Positions 28,038 through 37,519 of a stretch of 64,000 bases of DNA are shown one piece after another; positions within the stretch are counted from its first letter, which is position 1; each line of letters opens with the position of its first letter. Under the pieces are notes generated by a model. It saw only the letters and a list, made by a program, of their open reading frames with translations, was not told the DNA's origin and searched no databases. The position numbers were made by a program, and so were the translations under genes. The stretch comes from JAWPMT01 sp965229785 (lineage in GTDB: Bacteria; Bacteroidota; Bacteroidia; Cytophagales; Cyclobacteriaceae), in contig CBDDJS010000001.1 of NCBI GenBank assembly GCA_965229785.1, positions 5,270,001 through 5,334,000 on the forward strand, in the 5' to 3' direction.

Positions 28038-30224
28038 GTGAAAGACGTTCTCCTCATCACACCTCCCTTTACACAGCTGAATACGCCCTATCCGGCGACT
28101 GCTTACCTCAAAGGATTCCTTAATACGCTAAACGTAGATTCGTTCCAAATGGATCTTGGTATTGAAGTCATTCTGGAATTGTTCAGTAGAGAAGCGCTTT
28201 GCCAACTTTTCGATTATGCTTCGGCATCGGAAAACCTCTCTGAAAATGCAGAGCGAATACTGGCTCTGCGGTCTGAGTATGAGAAAACTGTAGATGAAGT
28301 TATCCTATTTCTACAGGGGAACAACGCCACACTCGCAAGACAGATCGTGACAGAAAATTTCTTACCCGAGGCTTCGAGATTCAGTCAATTAGACGAACTG
28401 GATTGGGCATTCGGTTCTATGGGAAATCAAGATCGCGGAAAGCACCTGGCTACCCTCTACCTCGAAGATCTTTCCGATTTCATTGTTGAATGTGTGGATG
28501 AAAATTTTGGCTTCAGTCGATATGCGGAAAGGTTGGGGAGAAGCGCTAATCATTTCGACGAGCTTTATGAAATACTACATCACGAGGCAACATTTATCGA
28601 TCAAATAACACTCGGAATTCTTGAACCCCAATTGCAGGAGATCCAACCGAAGCTCGTCTGTTTTTCGGTTCCTTTCCCCGGAAATTTATACAGCGCTTTT
28701 CGTTGTGCAGGCTTCATCAAAGAACAGTTCCCGGATATCAAAATTGCTATGGGCGGAGGGTTCCCCAATACGGAACTGCGACAAGTCACAGATCCCAGGG
28801 TATTTGAATTCTTCGATTTCATCACGCTAGACGATGGAGAATTACCAATAGAGTTGTTAATCGCTCAAGTACGGAGCTCAGACCAAGACAAGTCTGAATT
28901 CAAAAGGACTATCCTTCTGGAAAACGGAGTTGTGGTGTATAAGAATAACTCGAAAAGAACGGACTATAAACAACTTCAGGTAGGCACGCCGGACTATTCC
29001 GATCTTTTATTGGATCAATACATTTCAGTGATTGAGGTGGCGAATCCGATGCATAGCTTATGGAGTGACGGTCGCTGGAACAAGCTGACCATGGCCCACG
29101 GCTGCTATTGGGGGAAATGTACCTTTTGTGATATCTCGTTGGATTACATCAAGCTTTATGAACCCATCGCTGCCAAAACACTGGTGGACCGTATGGAGCA
29201 AATGATTGCCCAGACAGGAGAAAGTGGATTCCATTTTGTAGATGAGGCTGCACCACCGGCTTTGATGCGCGAAGTGGCCCTGGAAATTTTACGAAGAAAG
29301 CTCACCGTAACCTGGTGGACCAACATCCGCTTTGAAAAGAACTTCACGCAAGATCTCTGCCTATTATTAAAAGCTTCCGGTTGTATTGCGGTCTCAGGAG
29401 GCCTGGAAGTAGCCTCTGATCGGTTGCTCAAACTAATTGATAAAGGCGTCACGGTGGAACAGGTAGCTCAGGTCACCAGGCATTTTACTGAGGCCGGGAT
29501 CATGGTACATGCTTACCTCATGTATGGTTATCCAACACAGACCATTCAGGAAACCGTAGATAGCCTGGAGATGGTGAGACAGATGTTCGAGCAAGGCATT
29601 TTGCAATCCGGGTTCTGGCATCAATTCGCTTTAACCGCCCATAGTCCGGTCGGTCTCAATCCTGAAGCCTTTGGGGTGATCCCGGAAACGAAACCAATAT
29701 CCTTCGCTCATAATGACATTGCCTTTACGGATAAAGTAGGGGTAGATCACGAGCAATTCAGCTATGGTTTGAAGAAATCACTTTTCAATTATATGCATGG
29801 GTTGTGCTTTGACTATCCGTTGCAGGAATGGTTTGATTTCAAGATACCCAAAACCATTATCCCACCTAATTTCATAGAAAGGGCTATCTCTGCAAATGGA
29901 CAAACCGCTAAGAAGAATGCAAAAGTCGTTTGGTTAGGCTCACAACCTATTGTTGAAGTCATTTCCAAAACCAAAAAAGGAAAAACCCAAAATCAATTGC
30001 TGCTCATTTTCCATGATAAAAAGAGCAGTTTTGAGGTCCAGTTAGAGGAACGACGAGCGGAATGGTTGATTGAAATGTTAGAGCATATGTTACCTGATTC
30101 GGGAGAAAACCTCCAATTCCAGGCACTTCAGGAAAGCTTCGAACAACAATTTGGGAGCTTCGAAGAGTTCTGGAAGTCAAGGCCCATCCATTTTCTAAGA
30201 GAGCATGGGTTGATTTTGGTTTGA
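28038..30224 (+). CDS. B12-binding radical SAM protein with CX4CX2C cluster motif
   Basis: GTG start at 28038. The first 340 residues include a cobalamin-binding-like domain (LVCFSVPFPGNLYSAFRCAGFIKEQFP, MGGGFPNTELR, FDFITLDDGE), followed by a radical SAM core. The cluster cysteines are C356, C361 and C364 (GCYWGKCTFC), with spacing CX4CX2C instead of the usual CX3CX2C. SAM-binding segments FVDEAAPP, GCIAVSGGLEVASDRLL and AYLMYGYPTQT are present. Such enzymes methylate or rearrange unactivated carbons; the substrate is unknown. The C-terminal 180 residues are family-specific. The next frame overlaps its end by four bases, but that gene probably starts later. Confidence 0.85.
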   Translation: MKDVLLITPPFTQLNTPYPATAYLKGFLNTLNVDSFQMDLGIEVILELFSREALCQLFDYASASENLSENAERILALRSEYEKTVDEVILFLQGNNATLARQIVTENFLPEASRFSQLDELDWAFGSMGNQDRGKHLATLYLEDLSDFIVECVDENFGFSRYAERLGRSANHFDELYEILHHEATFIDQITLGILEPQLQEIQPKLVCFSVPFPGNLYSAFRCAGFIKEQFPDIKIAMGGGFPNTELRQVTDPRVFEFFDFITLDDGELPIELLIAQVRSSDQDKSEFKRTILLENGVVVYKNNSKRTDYKQLQVGTPDYSDLLLDQYISVIEVANPMHSLWSDGRWNKLTMAHGCYWGKCTFCDISLDYIKLYEPIAAKTLVDRMEQMIAQTGESGFHFVDEAAPPALMREVALEILRRKLTVTWWTNIRFEKNFTQDLCLLLKASGCIAVSGGLEVASDRLLKLIDKGVTVEQVAQVTRHFTEAGIMVHAYLMYGYPTQTIQETVDSLEMVRQMFEQGILQSGFWHQFALTAHSPVGLNPEAFGVIPETKPISFAHNDIAFTDKVGVDHEQFSYGLKKSLFNYMHGLCFDYPLQEWFDFKIPKTIIPPNFIERAISANGQTAKKNAKVVWLGSQPIVEVISKTKKGKTQNQLLLIFHDKKSSFEVQLEERRAEWLIEMLEHMLPDSGENLQFQALQESFEQQFGSFEEFWKSRPIHFLREHGLILV

Positions 30225-30304
30225 AGCACCTAAAATCAACAAGTCTTATTCAACAAAATCTTTATTTTCGCTTACTTAACTTGAACAACACAACTGCAAC
30301 AACC

Positions 30305-32800
30305 ATGAGTATTGTCAAAACAGCTTGTTTAATTATTGCCTTATTTCTATCCCTCTTGTCGTCTAATGCGCAGGAATGGTCATTTGTTGGAAATGGCATT
30401 GAAGGTGGTCAGGTTGATGTACTTCACTCTTTTAATCAAAAATTATATGCGGGTACTCACCATGCAGGAGTATTTGTTTCTGAAGATCAGGGTGAATCCT
30501 GGAAGGCTAGCAATAATGGTCTAAGGGAGCCTCAGGTTACTGGTATCGTTTCAATCGGTGATACTTTATATGCAGGTACGGACCTTGGCGTTCACTGGTC
30601 TTTTGACGAAGGAGCCACCTGGGAATTGACGCCCGATCAATCGGATTTCCCACAAATTCGGGCAATGATGGCCAGAAATGGAGTCTTATTCGCCGGTACT
30701 TTCCGTGGAATGCGCCGTTCGGATGACAGAGGAGAGACATGGAACCCGGTTGAGTCCATCAATATAGATGGTGACCCGTTTGTGGACGTTGATGCCATTG
30801 AAGATCTTGGAGATGTCATTTTTGTGGGTGTTTCCTTCAACAGTGGCTTTCTGTCCTATGACGATGGCGAGAGCTGGTCATTCATTACCGCAGTACCTGA
30901 AAATGAATACCTTACTTCCGGTATCGCCCTTGACGATGTATTGATTCTTGGTACTGGTGAAGGAGCCATTCGATCCCTTGATAATGGGGCTACCTGGGAA
31001 GAAGTCAGTTGGGTAAATAATGCACGAGCTCGAGAATTTGCCAACGTCGATGGCGTTGTTTTTGCCGCTACTTCCATTGGCATTCTTCGTTCTGATGATC
31101 AGGGTGCCAGTTGGGTAAAGACCCATGGTAACAGCTATATCAGGTCCGCAAGCATACTCTACAAAGAAAATAATCTGTTTATCGGGACTACTCAGGATGG
31201 CATCCTCAAAACCGATGACCTGGGAGAAACCTTTACTGAAAAAAATGTAGGTTTGACCGCACAGGTCGTTAACAGCGCCATTACTCATAAAGAAAAACTC
31301 TATGTTTTCACTTCGTCCAGGGATTTATATCGTACGGAAAATGGTGTGGATTGGGAATCAGTTGGTATTCCGATAGGTTCCATCCGGACGCCTTATTCTA
31401 AAGGTGATACCCTGATAACAGGTTCTGACGGCAGTGGAATTTACTTTTCTACCGACGAAGGAAGTACATGGGGCAATGTGCCTACCGATGGGCTCAATAC
31501 CCTGGGAACGAATATTCTCCATATTTCGGGTTCGGACATTTACGCCGTAGGAAACTCGCTGCTATATGTACTTCGAGGAGGAAATTCGACGTGGGAGGAA
31601 ATCGTACCTGAAGCAGGATTACGCTTTCCGAGAGAAATGATTGAAATGAACAGCGTTTTATATTTGTACTACTCCAGTGGAATTTTCACTTCTGAAGATC
31701 AAGGCAATACCTGGCAAAGATTATCTGATGAAGGTATTGAGAATTGCTGTTCTCACAGGGCCCTGAGGTTACTTAATGACAACATAATCCTTTCTCATAG
31801 CCCAAGTACGATTATTTATTTTTCAGAAGATGGAGGTGAATCCTGGTCTTTGAATTTGACGGAATCCAGAGGCTGGGGTAATCTTGAAGTCAGCGAAGGA
31901 GCTAACCTTGCGTTCGGCTATGGTTTTGGTTTTGGATTTTCACCTGATGATGGTCGCACCTGGAAAACGCTAAATGAAGGCCTGCCGGAAAGGGTCAATT
32001 TTCATACCATCCAGGCGTTTGAGGATTACTTGTATTTAGGCGGTGACGGGGGCGTTTGGTCCATTCCAGTGAACGTATTTTATCCTACGATCAATTCAAT
32101 TTCTACCTCTTCTGCCAATTCTGGTGAGACCGTCATCGTGACCGGGTCTAATTTTAGTGCCGTGGATTCGTATAATCAAGTAACCATTAATGAAGTACCT
32201 GCGGAAATCGTATCTGCAGCAAGTGATCGACTCACTTTCAGTGTACCTGCAGATGTGATCAGTGGACGAATTTCACTTGCGGTAAACGGACGAACAACAG
32301 TTAGCAATGACACGCTTTGTATTAACTTAGGTCAGCCTACCATCACAAGCTCAATGGATGGTGATGGCAATACTATCCTGACTTCCAGTAATGATGATGG
32401 TAATGAATGGTTCTTAGACGGGGAAAGGATCGATGGTGCCGATACTAAGGAAATAATGGCTGTGGATGAAGGAATCTATACGGTTTCCGTTTCTGATGGT
32501 GTATGTCAATCTATCCCTTCTGATCCTTTTACATTCATCATTCTAAACACGACAATAGATCAGAAAATACGCCCTTATCCTAATCCAACGACTGACTTAT
32601 TGACCATTGAGTTGGGAAGAATAGGAGTCCAAGATCTTGCCATCGAACTTGCAGACCTTTCAGGCAAAAAGATACCAATGACTTACGATATCAAGGGTAA
32701 TCAGTTATTCGTTGACCTTACCCAATATGGTCGAGGAACTTATATTTTGACATTGACCCATCAATCGGGTCAGCAAGTATTCAAAGTTTCCAAGGAGTAG
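30305..32800 (+). CDS. Secreted BNR/propeller protein with IPT/TIG and T9SS sorting domains
   Basis: Start at 30305 (MSIVKTACLI), which begins the signal peptide ending SNAQ; a longer frame reaches 30221. The first 580 residues contain repeated Asp-box motifs (SEDQGESW, SFDEGATW, SDDRGETW, SLDNGATW, SDDQGASW, STDEGSTW, SPDDGRTW) of a sialidase/sortilin-like beta-propeller. An IPT/TIG domain follows (PTINSISTSSANSGETVIVTGSNF), then an Ig-like part and a T9SS type A domain starting RPYPNPTTDLLTIEL and ending with a basic tail. Exported by T9SS; it probably binds surface glycans or proteins. No sialidase catalytic set is visible. Confidence 0.85.
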   Translation: MSIVKTACLIIALFLSLLSSNAQEWSFVGNGIEGGQVDVLHSFNQKLYAGTHHAGVFVSEDQGESWKASNNGLREPQVTGIVSIGDTLYAGTDLGVHWSFDEGATWELTPDQSDFPQIRAMMARNGVLFAGTFRGMRRSDDRGETWNPVESINIDGDPFVDVDAIEDLGDVIFVGVSFNSGFLSYDDGESWSFITAVPENEYLTSGIALDDVLILGTGEGAIRSLDNGATWEEVSWVNNARAREFANVDGVVFAATSIGILRSDDQGASWVKTHGNSYIRSASILYKENNLFIGTTQDGILKTDDLGETFTEKNVGLTAQVVNSAITHKEKLYVFTSSRDLYRTENGVDWESVGIPIGSIRTPYSKGDTLITGSDGSGIYFSTDEGSTWGNVPTDGLNTLGTNILHISGSDIYAVGNSLLYVLRGGNSTWEEIVPEAGLRFPREMIEMNSVLYLYYSSGIFTSEDQGNTWQRLSDEGIENCCSHRALRLLNDNIILSHSPSTIIYFSEDGGESWSLNLTESRGWGNLEVSEGANLAFGYGFGFGFSPDDGRTWKTLNEGLPERVNFHTIQAFEDYLYLGGDGGVWSIPVNVFYPTINSISTSSANSGETVIVTGSNFSAVDSYNQVTINEVPAEIVSAASDRLTFSVPADVISGRISLAVNGRTTVSNDTLCINLGQPTITSSMDGDGNTILTSSNDDGNEWFLDGERIDGADTKEIMAVDEGIYTVSVSDGVCQSIPSDPFTFIILNTTIDQKIRPYPNPTTDLLTIELGRIGVQDLAIELADLSGKKIPMTYDIKGNQLFVDLTQYGRGTYILTLTHQSGQQVFKVSKE

Positions 32801-32887
32801 CGACTGTGGGCATATAGTCCAGTTGTCATATTTCAAGCGGTATTTTCTGGATTATTCATTAAGTTCATCCTATCAATTTCCAGAATT

Positions 32888-35800
32888 ATGCTCTTCAAAT
32901 CCAACCTGTCCAAGACATTCAGTTTTCTAATTATCCTGTTATTATCCTTTTCGATTCAAGCACAATCAATCGATAAATCTGCTATTGAAAAAGCTGCTGC
33001 AGGTATGAAATTGAGGGGCATAGGCCCTTCACTTATGGGCGGAAGAATCGCTGATATTGCTATACATCCCTCGGATCTTAGCACCTGGTATGTCGCCGTG
33101 GGCTCGGGCAATCTATGGAAGACCACCAACCGCGGCATTACCTGGTCACCCATTTTTGATAACGAGTCTACTTATTCCATTGGTACCGTCACCATAGATC
33201 CCAACAACCCCAATGTAATCTGGGTCGGAACAGGTGAAAATGTAAGTGGTCGTCATGTGGGTTGGGGCGATGGCATTTACAAAAGCACGGATGCCGGAAA
33301 GACCTGGAAAAACATGGGGCTTACGCAATCAGAGCACATTGGAAAAATTTTGGTGGACCCCAGAAATAGTAACGTGATCCTGGTTGCCGCCGAAGGACCA
33401 CTATGGTCTGCCGGGGGTGAGCGTGGAATATACAAGTCGACCAATGGTGGAATTTCCTGGAAATTGGCACTACAAATCGATCAGTATACAGGCGTTACAG
33501 ACATTGAATTCAATCCTGAAAATCCTGATGTTGTCTATGCTGCCGCATATCAGCGCTTTCGCAGAACCTGGGCTTTAATGGCTGGTGGGCCCAACAGCGG
33601 AATATATAAGTCGACCAACAATGGAGAGAGCTTTAAGAAGATCGAAACGGGTTTACCCTCTGGCGATATAGGAAAGATTGGATTGGCTGTAACACCTGCG
33701 GATCCCAATTTGGTTTATGCAACTATTGAAGCCAGCGACAAAGAGAAAGGATTTTACCGATCCACTGACCAGGGAGCTAGTTGGGAAAAGCGCAACAGCT
33801 ATATCTCAGGAGGTACGGGTCCTCACTATTATCAGGAACTGGAAGCTTCCCCACATGATCCGGATCTGGTTTATCAAATGGATGTTTTTCTGCACATCAC
33901 CAGAGATGGTGGCAAAACCATTGATTACCTGGGAAATGGCCGTGAGAAACACAGTGATAACCATGCCTTATGGATTGATCCGACAGAGGGTGATCACATG
34001 ATTGCCGGTTCCGATGGTGGATTGTATGAAACCTTTGATGGTGGCACATATTGGAGACATTTTTCCAATCTTCCGATCTCTCAATTCTATAAACTAGGGC
34101 TTGACAATTCAGAGCCTTTCTACAATATTGTCGGAGGAGCCCAGGATCTCGGTACTTTAATTGGACCCTCCAGAACTACCAGCGTGGAAGGCATTTTGAA
34201 TCGAGACTGGTATGTACCACTAGGTGCAGATGGCTATGGTTCTTTGTATGATCCGGAGGACAATAACACCGCGTATATGGAAACCCAACAAGGGAATTTA
34301 CAGCGGCTAAACATAGCTACCGGGGAACTGATCGGCATTCGTCCACAACCTGCTCCTGATGAAGCTCCTGAACGATGGAACTGGGACAGTCCCATCCATA
34401 TTAGTCCTCATGACCATAATCGGATCTATTTTGGATCGCAACGATTATGGCAAAGTGATAACCGCGGTGATTCATGGAAAGCCATTAGCGAAGATTTGAC
34501 AACCAACACCAATCGATATGAATTGACGTTGATGGATCGCGTCTGGAGTGTGGATGATCTGTACGATAATGGTGCCATGTCGAAATACGCCACACTTACT
34601 ACCATTTCAGAATCACCTCAGGTGAAAGGGTTGCTTTACACGGGCTCTGACGATGGGTTGATTCATGTCAGTGAAGATGGTGGTCAAAACTGGAGAAGAA
34701 GCAACATGCCTAAAGTCCCCTCAAGATCATTCATCAATGATATTGAAGCTTCTCCACTAGAAGATAATGTAGTTTTTTCTGTTGTGGACGCCCACAAATT
34801 GGGCGATTACTCACCCTACATCTTCATGAGTGATGACCGTGGCAAAACCTGGGAACCTATCTCCGGAGACTTGCCTTCCGGCACCATCGTTTGGGCCATC
34901 AAACAAGATCACATCTCGGCCAATTTACTGTTTATCGGAGCCGAAGATGGCATGTATTTCTCTTATAATAAAGGAACCAATTGGGCGAAGTTGAAGGGTG
35001 CACCGACCATTCCATTCAGGGACATTGCTACCCATACGCGAGACAATGACCTGGTAGGGGCCACTTTTGGCAGAGGATTCTACATTTTGGATGATTATTC
35101 ATCGTTAAGGAATCTAAGTCAGGTCGTAGCTGTAAACGAAAACACCCTTTTCTCCATTCGGGATACCTGGTGGTATGTCCCTACTGTACCTTTCCAGGCC
35201 AAAGGAATGCCTAGTCAGGGTTCCGCAAATTACGTTGCAAAGAATCCGGCTTTTGGTGCCATGCTCACTTACTATTTAAATAACATTCCAAAAAATCAAG
35301 CGGAACAGCGTAAGGATCGAGAAAAAGAAATTAAGAAAACGAATGGCAATGTACCTTTTCCGGGATGGGACAATCTGAACGTTGAAAGAAAAGACAATCA
35401 GCCACAGGTTCTGATTTTGATCAAAGATGAATCGGGCAATCCCGTTCGATGGTTAGAGGGCAAAAATACGAGCGGTCTTCATCGCATTAACTGGGATTTG
35501 AAACTCCCTGCCCCTGATGCCATTAGGCTTAGCAAGCCCGCTTTTCAACCACCGTGGGCCGGAGATGCAGAAGGACCATTGGCTGCCCCCGGAAAATACA
35601 CCGCACAACTCTTTATAGAGCACAATGGAAAATTGACTCCTCAAGGCACGGTTCAAAGCTTTGAAGTGAAACCTATCCCTAGTCTGGAACGGGTAGATTT
35701 TAATCGGGTAGCTACTTTTCAAAGAGAAACCCGGGAATTGCTTCTGGATATCTCGGCATTGGGCAACCAACTCTCAGAAGCCGGCGAACGATTGCGTTTT

Positions 35801-36154
35801 ATAAAAGCCGCGCTGAAACAAACTCCAAAAGCACAGGAATCACATTTCCAGAAATGGAACGAACTGAACGGAACCCTAACCGACTTGAGAATGGTCCTTT
35901 ATGGCGATCCGGCAAAAGGAAGTCTCGATGAGTCTCGGCAACCAGGAATCTCTGGTCGTGTGGGTTCGGTTGCTTACAGTCATTGGGGAACGACTAATCT
36001 GCCAACAGCAACCATGAAAGAACAAGTGAAACTAGCAAAAGCTGATCTTGAAAACTTTACTGGCAACCTACAGCAATACCTGGTTGATTTAACCTCCTAT
36101 GAAACCGTGTTGGTGGCTATTGGTGCTCCTTATACAAAAGGCAGGAGGAATTAA
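32888..36154 (+). CDS. Large secreted BNR/sortilin-like repeat protein
   Basis: A signal peptide (about 1-25, ending IQAQ) precedes 1060 residues. Residues up to about 730 are two beta-propellers built from Asp-box repeats (STDAGKTW, STNGGISW, STNNGESF, SEDGGQNW, SDDRGKTW). The rest includes a FlgD-like beta domain (VRWLEGKNTSGLHRINWDLKLP) and a helical C-terminus (about 930-1088). This layout is common in Bacteroidetes proteins labelled glycosyl hydrolase or VPS10-like; no catalytic residues can be assigned. Unlike its upstream neighbour it lacks a T9SS sorting domain, so it is probably periplasmic or released. Confidence 0.85.
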   Translation: MLFKSNLSKTFSFLIILLLSFSIQAQSIDKSAIEKAAAGMKLRGIGPSLMGGRIADIAIHPSDLSTWYVAVGSGNLWKTTNRGITWSPIFDNESTYSIGTVTIDPNNPNVIWVGTGENVSGRHVGWGDGIYKSTDAGKTWKNMGLTQSEHIGKILVDPRNSNVILVAAEGPLWSAGGERGIYKSTNGGISWKLALQIDQYTGVTDIEFNPENPDVVYAAAYQRFRRTWALMAGGPNSGIYKSTNNGESFKKIETGLPSGDIGKIGLAVTPADPNLVYATIEASDKEKGFYRSTDQGASWEKRNSYISGGTGPHYYQELEASPHDPDLVYQMDVFLHITRDGGKTIDYLGNGREKHSDNHALWIDPTEGDHMIAGSDGGLYETFDGGTYWRHFSNLPISQFYKLGLDNSEPFYNIVGGAQDLGTLIGPSRTTSVEGILNRDWYVPLGADGYGSLYDPEDNNTAYMETQQGNLQRLNIATGELIGIRPQPAPDEAPERWNWDSPIHISPHDHNRIYFGSQRLWQSDNRGDSWKAISEDLTTNTNRYELTLMDRVWSVDDLYDNGAMSKYATLTTISESPQVKGLLYTGSDDGLIHVSEDGGQNWRRSNMPKVPSRSFINDIEASPLEDNVVFSVVDAHKLGDYSPYIFMSDDRGKTWEPISGDLPSGTIVWAIKQDHISANLLFIGAEDGMYFSYNKGTNWAKLKGAPTIPFRDIATHTRDNDLVGATFGRGFYILDDYSSLRNLSQVVAVNENTLFSIRDTWWYVPTVPFQAKGMPSQGSANYVAKNPAFGAMLTYYLNNIPKNQAEQRKDREKEIKKTNGNVPFPGWDNLNVERKDNQPQVLILIKDESGNPVRWLEGKNTSGLHRINWDLKLPAPDAIRLSKPAFQPPWAGDAEGPLAAPGKYTAQLFIEHNGKLTPQGTVQSFEVKPIPSLERVDFNRVATFQRETRELLLDISALGNQLSEAGERLRFIKAALKQTPKAQESHFQKWNELNGTLTDLRMVLYGDPAKGSLDESRQPGISGRVGSVAYSHWGTTNLPTATMKEQVKLAKADLENFTGNLQQYLVDLTSYETVLVAIGAPYTKGRRN

Positions 36155-36205
36155 CATCTATCACGTCAACAGCACATTTGAACAGAGGCAGTGTCAAACT
36201 CAGCA

Positions 36206-37519
36206 TTAAGGTTGTACACTACTTCCGAAAACCTTGTCCGTCATCTGCATACTCAATGCTTCGAGATCAATACTGACAATTTCCTCGGATATCTTCAGAA
36301 CAGGATCAGTGAGCCCTTTGGGTAGGTTTTCATAACCAAGGTAAGCTCCCAGGATGGCCCCTGTTACCGCAGCTACCGTATCATTATCTCTACCAAAATT
36401 TACGATGAATTCCATGGCCAGACGAAAATCTCCCTCACTGTAAAGCAAGGCCGTCAAATTGATCAGATGGATTTCCCCGGCATGAAAAGGGATAGCTTTC
36501 ATTTGTTGGTCAAGTGCCTCGAATGCATAGATCATTTGTGTGTATTCCAATGCAGATCTTTTGAACCCCTTTGGTAGCCGCAGATCAGCATCTGGTTCGG
36601 TGATTGCTCTGGCATCGAACACGATTTTTCTTGCGTTCAAATACGATTGCTGCGCAAGCCTACCAATTAAGCGACTATTGGCGTACTTTAATGGATCGAG
36701 GATTGGGGTAATTCCAGCAATACTATCGTATGGAATATTTGGGTTCATGGCTTGTGCCACATACCCTGCTGTGAGCGCCGAAATATCTCTCGCATAGCCA
36801 ATGTCGAAAATACCCAATCGATAAGCTTCTTCATAGGCGGTTACGGACAGTCCGGGAAAATAGCTGCCGATCATCGGTGTGTAAAGCATTCCGGCACAGG
36901 ACATTTCTCCACCGTAAAAGCGATTCAAAGCATAGGTATAACCCCGCAAATCATCTTCAGCATAAGGACGAGCCACTTTGGCCCACTCCTGAAGCCAGGT
37001 CATATGTCTAAGTTGTTGCTCCAAAGGTTCCGGGTCAAAAGTTTCTAATGATTGGACCTCTTGCTTTTCCGCTTCGTAGAGACTCACCAGATAATTTGCG
37101 AAAGCCACATCATCCAATTCATGATCATTTTGGGACAATAGATACTCTCCGACCAAATATTTCCAACGGGTATCGTCAGTAGTAGCTCCTGCCTTCATGT
37201 TATCTTCCCAGGGGCCCTCCGGTGAACCTTCCCGAATCACATGAACCAGTGTATCAATGTATCCGTACTGTGCTTGAATCCAGTCCCTGCCCCACATTTC
37301 CACAGGGGCTCCCATGGCATCGCCGATTGCCGAGCCCACCAGCATGCCCAGCAACTTGTCCTGATAGATTTCCTTGGTTAACGCATCAGGGAGCGTAGTT
37401 TCGCGAATGCTAACCGGAGCTTCCGGAGCAGGAAATGAGGTATGCCTGTCCGGTTTTGATTGACAAGCAATCAATGAAACTAAGATCAACAAGTAGAGAT
37501 TTGTTTGGCCTGCGTTCAT
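36206..37519 (-). CDS. ADP-ribosylglycohydrolase-family lipoprotein
   Basis: A signal peptide with lipobox SLIAC makes this a lipoprotein. The body shows the ADP-ribosylglycohydrolase fold signatures: MLVGSAIGDAMGAPVEMW, the first metal motif GATTDDT, and the second FGRDNDTVAAVTGAILGAYLG (GRDNDT in place of GGDTDT). Family enzymes use two Mg ions to cut ADP-ribose or related N-ribosyl bonds. A lipid-anchored, exported member is unusual for a cytosolic family. Its start overlaps the stop of the kinase gene by four bases, so the two form a coupled pair. Confidence 0.85.
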   Translation of the reverse strand: MNAGQTNLYLLILVSLIACQSKPDRHTSFPAPEAPVSIRETTLPDALTKEIYQDKLLGMLVGSAIGDAMGAPVEMWGRDWIQAQYGYIDTLVHVIREGSPEGPWEDNMKAGATTDDTRWKYLVGEYLLSQNDHELDDVAFANYLVSLYEAEKQEVQSLETFDPEPLEQQLRHMTWLQEWAKVARPYAEDDLRGYTYALNRFYGGEMSCAGMLYTPMIGSYFPGLSVTAYEEAYRLGIFDIGYARDISALTAGYVAQAMNPNIPYDSIAGITPILDPLKYANSRLIGRLAQQSYLNARKIVFDARAITEPDADLRLPKGFKRSALEYTQMIYAFEALDQQMKAIPFHAGEIHLINLTALLYSEGDFRLAMEFIVNFGRDNDTVAAVTGAILGAYLGYENLPKGLTDPVLKISEEIVSIDLEALSMQMTDKVFGSSVQP

